7,198 nucleotides of DNA from Deltaproteobacteria bacterium (GTDB lineage: Bacteria > Myxococcota_A > Polyangia > Haliangiales > Haliangiaceae), in assembly GCA_013696695.1 (NCBI GenBank), contig JACCYD010000012.1, forward strand, positions 1-7,198, read 5' to 3'. The notes beneath the pieces are model-generated. The model did not search any database. It was not told the DNA's origin and saw only the letters and a program-made list of their open reading frames with translations. Positions 1-4,856 of this stretch are shown piece by piece. Position numbers and translations under genes: made by a program. Position 1 is the first letter of the stretch. Every line of letters starts with the position of its first letter.

Positions 1-3000
1 CTCATATCGCCGACGCCAGCGACCTTGATCGACACCTTGCGGATGTCGATGCCCATCTCGCGGAAGTGGCGCTCGACGTTGACCCAGCCGCCACGGGAGG
101 TGATGCCCATGACCTTGTGGTCGTAACCGGCGCAGCCGCCGGACGCGAACGCGTCGTCGAGCCAGAACTTGTACTGCTGGCTGATCCCGTTCGCGGTGTC
201 CGACAGGTGCGCGGTGCCCTTGTCGGCAGCGACGACCAGGTACGGATCGTCGTCGTCGTAGCGCAGCACGCCCGGCGGCGGCACGACCTTGCTGCCGACG
301 TAGTTGTCGGTGATGTCGAGCAGCGCGGCGATGAACACCTGATACTGCGCGCGCGCCTCCTCACGCGTCGGGCTGTGCTTCCTGGTGACGAAGCCACCCT
401 TCGCGCCCTGCGGCACGATGATGACGTTCTTGAGCGCCTGCGTGCGCTGGAGGCCGAGCACCTCGGTGCGGAAGTCGTCTGGTCGATCGGAGTGGCGCAA
501 GCCACCGCGCGCGACCATGCCGCCGCGCAGGTGGATCCCCTCGACGCCGGGAGCGTGGACATAGATCTCGAACACCGGGCACGGCCGCGGCATGTGCTCG
601 ACGAGCGCGCTCTCGATCTTGATCGAGATCGTGTCGCCGCGCCCAGGCCGGTAATAGTTGGTGCGGCGCGTCGCCTCGAGCAGATCGATGAAGTAGCGGA
701 GGATCAAGTCCTCCTGGATCACGGTGACGCGCTCGAGGCCCTCCTCGTACTTGCGCGCGAGCGGCGGTAGCAGCTTGTCGGTGCGCTCCGTCGTGGTGTC
801 TTTGCGCTCGATCGAGAACTTGGTCTCGAAGTATTCGACGAGCAGCGCGGCGAACGCCGGGTGCTTGAGCAGCGTGTCGTCGACCGACTGCACGCCGAGG
901 CCCTGGAACACCTGCACGAAGTAGTTGCGGTACGTGATCAGGAGATCGATCTGCTTCCAGTCGAGCCCGGCCAGATAGCCGAGGCCGAGCAGCTTGTCGT
1001 CGGCGAGGTGACCGGCGAGCACGCGTTGCACGATCGAGCCGAGCCGAGCCAGCGACGTGTCGGCCTCGATCTTGCGACCATCGGCGCCGGTGACCTCGAA
1101 GCCGGTGATGTAGACGTCGGGGCCGTTGCCGATCAGGCGCTCGGCGAGCCGGCTCGTCGTGCGCAGCGCCATCCGGTGCAGCACGGGGACGACATCGTTG
1201 AGCAACAGCTCCTTCCGCGACACGATGCGCAGCGAGGTGTGGCGACGCTCGCCTTCGCCGATCACGACGAGCGCGGCCGACAGGTTGTCGTTCTCGTCGA
1301 GCTTCTCGATCTGCCGGATGTCGAGCAACGCGATGTCAGGAGGCAGCATCCCCTTGTACGACTCGGGGAACCGCGCGCCCGACCGCGACCAGATCTCCTG
1401 CGCGGTGGCCGTGGTCTGGAGGTAGCGTGCCGTCTGCGACGAGGACTTCGTCGGGTTGCGATAGTTCTTGAACACCAGCCGGCGCAGCTGATCGTCCCAG
1501 CTCTCGAGCAGGAGCTCGAGGCGATCCGACAGCGTCTCGAGATCCGCGTCGGTGACCTTCGGGCGGTACTTGCCGACGGTGAAGTGCAGCCGGATCGGGG
1601 ATTCCTCGTCGGTCTCCTGGCGATACTCGCGCAGCGCCGGCACGCCGAGGAACTTCCGGATGTCCTGCGACAGCTCCTCTTTCAGCGCTTCCGAGAAGTG
1701 CATGCGCGGCACGATGCAGACCACGGTGAGCCGGCGACCGTTCGGGCGCCGCCACACGAACACCTTCGCGTGATCGCGTGATTCGGCAAGCCGGAACTCG
1801 TTCGCGACCTGCCTGATCTCGTCGATCGACCAGTAGAACAAATCCTCGACGGGAATCGAATCGAGGATCGCGACGCTCTTGGTGTACGCGTAGCTGCCGG
1901 GCTGATCCTCGGCCTTGGCCATCACATCTTTGATCCGCTTGCCGACCACCGGCACGCGCCGGTTCGCCAGCTTGAGCGCCTTGGTCGACATCTGGCCGAT
2001 GAACACGTGCTCGCCAAGCAGCGAGCCATCCTGGCTGCGTTCCGCGATGCCGAAGTAGCGGACCTGTGCGACCGAGCGAACCGTGGTGATGAAGTCGGTG
2101 CGGTAATACGAGTAGACCTCTTCGCGTGTGCGGCGCGAGGCCACGATCTCGCCGATCACTTCTTCGAGGTGCCTGCGATCGGGGGCAGCGAAGAGCCCGA
2201 GGCCTTTTTCCGGTTTCGAGTGGCCATTACCCGACTTGCTGGCGGGAAACCACGCGTAGCCGAGCAAGATGAAGTTGTCATCCTTGAGCCAATCGATCAG
2301 CTGCACGGCCTCGTCGGCCTCGACCTCGTGCTGTGTGCGCGGCGTGTTGCTCTTCGCCCGCTCGATGACGTCGCGCGGGATCGATTGCGATTCGCGCGGG
2401 CTCGGCGACGCGGGGTCTCGATCGCTGACGATGCATGTGTACGTCCGCGCCTCGTTGAACTTCGCCATCATGTCCCAGCGATCGCGGTTGACGAGCAACG
2501 TCAGCTCGAGCCGCTGCTCGAGATCCTTGCGCAGCGCCTCGCGCTTGTCGGCGGGGATCTGCGAGACCTGGAGATAGACCTGCGAGTACTTCGTGCCGCG
2601 GTTCTGATCGATGCCGGTGATCTGTCCGTGGTCGTGGATCACGCCGTGAATCGGATGCAGCACGAAGTTCAGGTGAAGATTCATCTGCCGCAGGAACGAC
2701 TTGATCGTGCGGATGATGAAGCCGCAGTCGGGCAAGCGCGTCTCGATGACCGTCGACGGCGTCTCGTCCACCATCAGCGTGCTCTCGGCGTCGCGGATCT
2801 CGATCTTGACCGTCCGCCCGAAGTCCTCCTCGAGGAAGGCGAACCGATCCATGACGAAGGCGAGCAGCTTGTGCGGCTCGACTTCCGACAACACCTCAGG
2901 CGGAATCGCGCGGCAGTAGGTGCGGATATAGGATTCGAGACGGTCGCGATGCGACTCTTTCACGGCCTGGTTAGCCAGTGAAAGCACCTGGGTTACGACC

Positions 3001-3008
3001 TGTTGCAT
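1..3008 (-). CDS. NAD-dependent glutamate dehydrogenase, large GDH180/GdhB class (N-terminal 1002 residues; 3' end outside window)
   Basis: This is a cytoplasmic enzyme that oxidatively deaminates L-glutamate to 2-oxoglutarate and ammonium with NAD+. The minus-strand frame is open from the ATG at 3006-3008 to the left edge, giving 1002 residues; the family runs to about 1600, so roughly 600 residues are missing. The N-terminal half shows the ACT-like regulatory segments of the class, including a stretch near residues 85-130 ending LHPIHGVIHD, and an R-R-P-N-G-R-R-L segment with IVPRMHF near 418-445. The dehydrogenase core begins around residue 780 (R-R-T-N-Y-Y), followed by GGMVARGGLRHSDRPDDF at 829-846 and QGAKGGFV at 867-874 with the conserved lysine at K870. 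FWLDDAFASGG, AGYDHK, RHFREMGIDI and GVGDM follow, and the window ends just before the expected S-G-D-V-F-G-N-G motif. The start ATG has no strong Shine-Dalgarno site, but the protein reads like the family from there. Position 839 is His where I recall Trp in proteobacterial homologues. Family assignment is very secure. Confidence 0.95.
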   Translation of the reverse strand, partial: MQQVVTQVLSLANQAVKESHRDRLESYIRTYCRAIPPEVLSEVEPHKLLAFVMDRFAFLEEDFGRTVKIEIRDAESTLMVDETPSTVIETRLPDCGFIIRTIKSFLRQMNLHLNFVLHPIHGVIHDHGQITGIDQNRGTKYSQVYLQVSQIPADKREALRKDLEQRLELTLLVNRDRWDMMAKFNEARTYTCIVSDRDPASPSPRESQSIPRDVIERAKSNTPRTQHEVEADEAVQLIDWLKDDNFILLGYAWFPASKSGNGHSKPEKGLGLFAAPDRRHLEEVIGEIVASRRTREEVYSYYRTDFITTVRSVAQVRYFGIAERSQDGSLLGEHVFIGQMSTKALKLANRRVPVVGKRIKDVMAKAEDQPGSYAYTKSVAILDSIPVEDLFYWSIDEIRQVANEFRLAESRDHAKVFVWRRPNGRRLTVVCIVPRMHFSEALKEELSQDIRKFLGVPALREYRQETDEESPIRLHFTVGKYRPKVTDADLETLSDRLELLLESWDDQLRRLVFKNYRNPTKSSSQTARYLQTTATAQEIWSRSGARFPESYKGMLPPDIALLDIRQIEKLDENDNLSAALVVIGEGERRHTSLRIVSRKELLLNDVVPVLHRMALRTTSRLAERLIGNGPDVYITGFEVTGADGRKIEADTSLARLGSIVQRVLAGHLADDKLLGLGYLAGLDWKQIDLLITYRNYFVQVFQGLGVQSVDDTLLKHPAFAALLVEYFETKFSIERKDTTTERTDKLLPPLARKYEEGLERVTVIQEDLILRYFIDLLEATRRTNYYRPGRGDTISIKIESALVEHMPRPCPVFEIYVHAPGVEGIHLRGGMVARGGLRHSDRPDDFRTEVLGLQRTQALKNVIIVPQGAKGGFVTRKHSPTREEARAQYQVFIAALLDITDNYVGSKVVPPPGVLRYDDDDPYLVVAADKGTAHLSDTANGISQQYKFWLDDAFASGGCAGYDHKVMGITSRGGWVNVERHFREMGIDIRKVSIKVAGVGDM

Positions 3009-3020
3009 GTCGCCGCGGAC

Positions 3021-3049
3021 GTTAGCACTCAGACCGACTTTCGAGCCAA
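3021..3049 (-). promoter_or_regulatory. weak sigma70-like promoter candidate for the glutamate dehydrogenase gene
   Basis: Read on the minus strand, TTGGCT (3044-3049) and GCTAAC (3021-3026) are separated by exactly 17 bp, 12 bp upstream of the dehydrogenase ATG. They match the sigma70 -35 and -10 consensus at only 4/6 and 3/6 positions. A promoter here would give a very short leader of about five bases, which would fit the lack of a Shine-Dalgarno site. In GC-rich DNA such matches arise by chance, so this is a weak candidate. Confidence 0.2.
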
Positions 3050-3113
3050 ACCCAGCCCCCTCGGAATCGCCCGCCGCAGCGCGTCACCCATCGGGACTGG
3101 TGGCGCCAGGCGA

Positions 3114-3129
3114 TGGCACGTCGCGCGCA
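3114..3129 (+). promoter_or_regulatory. sigma54-like -24/-12 element upstream of the small membrane protein gene
   Basis: The plus strand carries TGGCACG followed by four bases and then GCGCA. This keeps the GG-N10-GC spacing of sigma54 (RpoN) promoters, with a perfect -24 half (TGGCACG) and a -12 half that has GC but lacks the preceding TT. Transcription would begin around 3138-3142, immediately before the ATG at 3143, so the message would be nearly leaderless. The same bases form an interrupted inverted repeat, TGGCA-N12-TGCCA (3114-3135), so a repressor or activator site is another reading. Confidence 0.25.
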
Positions 3130-3142
3130 CTGCCACACACAA

Positions 3143-3397
3143 ATGCACATCCTCTACATGCTCGTGATCGGACTCGTCATCGGTGCGCTCGCAAAGCTGG
3201 TGATGCCGGGGCGCGATCCCGGCGGCATCATCATCACCATGTTGATCGGCATCGCTGGCTCGATGATCGCCGGCTTTATCGGTCGCGAGATGCACTGGTA
3301 TCGCCACGACGAGCCCGCCGGCTTCCTGGCCTCGATCGGTGGTGCGCTGCTGCTGCTGTTCGCGTATCGCGTGGTGCTCCGAAACCGGCCTTCCTGA
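3143..3397 (+). CDS. GlsB/YeaQ/YmgE family small membrane protein (transglycosylase-associated protein family)
   Basis: This is an 84-residue, very hydrophobic inner-membrane protein. It has three likely membrane segments, about residues 3-21, 28-47 and 59-79. The loop after the first segment carries M-P-G-R-D-P-G-G, followed by a Gly-rich second helix (IGIAGSMIAGFIG), which is the signature of the Transgly_assoc/YeaQ/YmgE family; its usual length is 80-90 residues. Enterobacterial members are linked to stress responses, but their molecular role is not well defined, and no transglycosylase activity should be inferred from the family name. I chose the ATG at 3143 because the family starts right at the first membrane segment. 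The in-frame ATG at 3113 would add ten polar residues (M-A-R-R-A-H-C-H-T-Q). Neither start has a convincing Shine-Dalgarno site. The gene is divergent from the glutamate dehydrogenase and probably monocistronic, with 129 bp to the next gene. Confidence 0.88.
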   Translation: MHILYMLVIGLVIGALAKLVMPGRDPGGIIITMLIGIAGSMIAGFIGREMHWYRHDEPAGFLASIGGALLLLFAYRVVLRNRPS

Positions 3398-3416
3398 TCG
3401 GCGAAAGCGCCCGAGC

Positions 3417-3436
3417 CGCGGGCTGAATCGCCCGCG
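3417..3436 (+). terminator. GC-rich hairpin downstream of the small membrane protein gene, possible terminator
   Basis: CGCGGGC (3417-3423) and GCCCGCG (3430-3436) form a perfect 7-bp stem with a 6-base loop, 20 bp after the stop codon at 3397. No T-tract follows, so it is not a canonical intrinsic terminator. An alternative, mutually exclusive stem forms from GCCCG and CGGGC just upstream. The strength of the call is limited by the high GC content. Confidence 0.3.
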
Positions 3437-3514
3437 CCGCTGGCAGCAAGCGAGCGGTCCATGCCGCGGTGCGTGATTCGAAGGTGGCTCGGGCGGTGCA
3501 CGTCGAGCTCATCC

Positions 3515-3519
3515 AAGGA
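3515..3519 (+). promoter_or_regulatory. Shine-Dalgarno site AAGGA for the coiled-coil lipoprotein
   Basis: AAGGA lies seven bases before the ATG at 3527. It decides the start in favour of that codon over the in-frame ATG at 3461, which would put 22 non-hydrophobic residues in front of an obvious lipoprotein signal peptide. Confidence 0.75.
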
Positions 3520-3526
3520 ACACGCC

Positions 3527-4063
3527 ATGAAAATTCAGCGCGCTGCACTAGTAGCTTTGATCCTCACCACGACGACGTTTGGTTGCGCCTCCAAGGCGGA
3601 CCAAGTCGAAACGACGCCGTCGAGCGCGGGCTCGCCCGCCAAAGGCGACACCGAGGCACCGAGGCCGAGGACCGAGAACGAGCAGATGCAGGACAAGCTG
3701 ACGGAAGCCGAATCGGCTCGCGGCGAAGCCAAAGTGCTCGCTCAGAACGAGAAAGAGAAAGCGGACGCGGAGTTGGTGAAGACCCACAAGGTCACCCAGG
3801 ACAAGCTTCAGAGTGACTTCGACGCCGCCGATCGACGGTTCAACAGTCTGAAGGAGAAGGCCGGTAAGGCCACCGGGGCGAAGAAGCAGAAGGCGACGAC
3901 CGCCATCGCCGACATCACGAAGCAGCAAGCCGCCGTGATGGCGAGCATTGCGAAGCTCCGCGATGCAACCCTCCCGAGCTGGGACGCGGCGAAGCTGGAG
4001 GTCGATACCAACCTCGCGACGTTCGACAAGTCGATCACCGCACTCGAGACCACGCTGCAGTAG
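3527..4063 (+). CDS. predicted coiled-coil outer-membrane lipoprotein of unknown function
   Basis: This 178-residue protein begins with a lipoprotein signal peptide: positive start (M-K-I-Q-R), hydrophobic core, and a lipobox T-F-G-C with the acylated cysteine at residue 20. Alanine at +2 rather than aspartate favours the outer membrane under the E. coli Lol rule, which may not hold strictly here. A flexible Ser/Pro/Thr-rich tether (about 25-48) follows. The remainder, about 48-178, is rich in Ala, Lys, Glu, Gln and Asp, almost free of Gly/Pro, and should be almost all alpha-helical with coiled-coil character. There are no other cysteines and no catalytic motif. I recognise no named family; it looks like one of the many helical lipoproteins of myxobacterial envelopes. 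The start at 3527 is supported by an AAGGA site and the signal peptide. The gene stands alone on this strand and converges with the DUF4384 lipoprotein gene; no promoter is evident in the 129 bp upstream. A structural, tethering or stress role is possible but unproven. Confidence 0.85.
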   Translation: MKIQRAALVALILTTTTFGCASKADQVETTPSSAGSPAKGDTEAPRPRTENEQMQDKLTEAESARGEAKVLAQNEKEKADAELVKTHKVTQDKLQSDFDAADRRFNSLKEKAGKATGAKKQKATTAIADITKQQAAVMASIAKLRDATLPSWDAAKLEVDTNLATFDKSITALETTLQ

Positions 4064-4070
4064 CTGCAGC

Positions 4071-4099
4071 TCCGCTTGTGTCGATCCGACACGAGCGGA
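4071..4099. terminator. 13-bp hairpin between convergent genes, probable bidirectional terminator
   Basis: TCCGCTTGTGTCG (4071-4083) pairs with CGACACGAGCGGA (4087-4099) across a 3-base ATC loop, with 12 Watson-Crick pairs and one G-U wobble. It starts 8 bp after the stop of the plus-strand lipoprotein and 28 bp beyond the stop of the minus-strand DUF4384 gene. Neither side has a T-run, so it is not a textbook intrinsic terminator. Its strength, isolation and place between two converging genes make transcript ending or 3'-end protection the most likely role. Confidence 0.6.
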
Positions 4100-4127
4100 C
4101 TTACGACAATGGGGTGGCGAGTCTGTG

Positions 4128-4856
4128 TTAGCGCGCGGTGTGATGGAACCAGAACCGGAACACCGCGAGGCCCTGTGCGTCGGCCGTCAGCTTGATCAAA
4201 TTATCGTCCTGCACTCGGTTCAAGCCGCGAGACTTCAGACTCGCTCCACCCGGTGGCGGCCGACCGGCACCGACGGCCTGCACGCGAACCGGCGTGGGTT
4301 TCGGAACGACGACGGGACCTGGTTTCGGCGGCTCGGTCACCACGGGTGAGACCGGTTCCACGGCGGCGGGCGCGTCGGGCGCCTTGCCAGACGTGCGCAC
4401 GACGTCGACCGTGCGCTTGACGGACGCGTCGGCCTGGGCGAGCGGCTCGACGGAAGCGACGACATAGACATTCTCGTCGCCGACGTTCTGATCGAGCTCG
4501 AACCAACCGGTCGCGGGGATGCGCTGCAGTCCGGAGATCGGCTTCTCTTCACCGGGGCCAGGAAACAGCACCGCAGCCGTGCCATCCGGGAAGAACTGGA
4601 GGACGTAGACGTGGGCCGGACGCGTGAGCGTCATCGACAACGCGATGCGCTCTCCGCTCTTGAGCGTGCTCCCCATCGCCACAGCTTTCTCACCCTCGCC
4701 GACGGCGCGGAACGTGAGCTCGAGCGCGCCGGGCTGCGCCGCTTCCGTTGGTTGGGTGGGCTGCGTTGGTTGCGTGGGTGACTTCGGATCGGCCGCCGGA
4801 TTGCCGCCGCAACCGATGACCAGCACGACTGCGAGCTTCGAGAACGTCATCATCAT
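4128..4856 (-). CDS. DUF4384 domain lipoprotein, co-translated with the upstream Ser/Thr kinase
   Basis: This protein of 242 residues (240 from the third ATG) starts with a short lipoprotein signal peptide ending V-I-G-C, with the lipidated cysteine at residue 16. A Thr-Gln-Pro repeat tether follows at about 27-37. Residues about 55-140 match the DUF4384 pattern: a beta-rich stretch with R-P-A-H-V-Y-V-L-Q-F-F-P-D-G-T, then V-L-F-P-G, and a closing V-Y-V-V-A-S segment. DUF4384 has no known activity and often occurs with Ser/Thr kinases or caspase-like proteins, so a binding role is likely. A long Pro/Val/Ala-rich linker (about 160-204) leads to a short C-terminal segment of unknown type. The first ATG overlaps the kinase stop codon by four bases (ATGA), implying translational coupling. 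Three ATG codons stand in tandem (4856, 4853, 4850), and the GAGGAG Shine-Dalgarno touches the first, so the third ATG at 4850, six bases away, has the best spacing. Confidence 0.87.
   Translation of the reverse strand: MMMTFSKLAVVLVIGCGGNPAADPKSPTQPTQPTQPTEAAQPGALELTFRAVGEGEKAVAMGSTLKSGERIALSMTLTRPAHVYVLQFFPDGTAAVLFPGPGEEKPISGLQRIPATGWFELDQNVGDENVYVVASVEPLAQADASVKRTVDVVRTSGKAPDAPAAVEPVSPVVTEPPKPGPVVVPKPTPVRVQAVGAGRPPPGGASLKSRGLNRVQDDNLIKLTADAQGLAVFRFWFHHTAR

Noticed and set aside
66..2981. Several long plus-strand open frames (66-770, 861-1781, 2007-2981) antisense to the dehydrogenase
   Set aside because: All lie in the same frame register opposite GDH180 coding sequence and have the low-complexity composition of codon-bias mirrors, with no recognisable domain.
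3113..3142. Upstream ATG start for the GlsB-type gene
   Set aside because: It would add ten polar residues before a membrane helix that normally starts the protein, with no better ribosome binding site.
3346..3360. CTG trinucleotide repeat
   Set aside because: It encodes a Leu run inside the third membrane helix of the GlsB-type protein and is explained by hydrophobicity and codon preference.
3007..3426. 139-residue plus-strand open frame overlapping the GlsB-type gene
   Set aside because: Out of frame with a clear membrane-protein family member and rich in Arg/His/Ala/Pro with no motif; a frame shadow.
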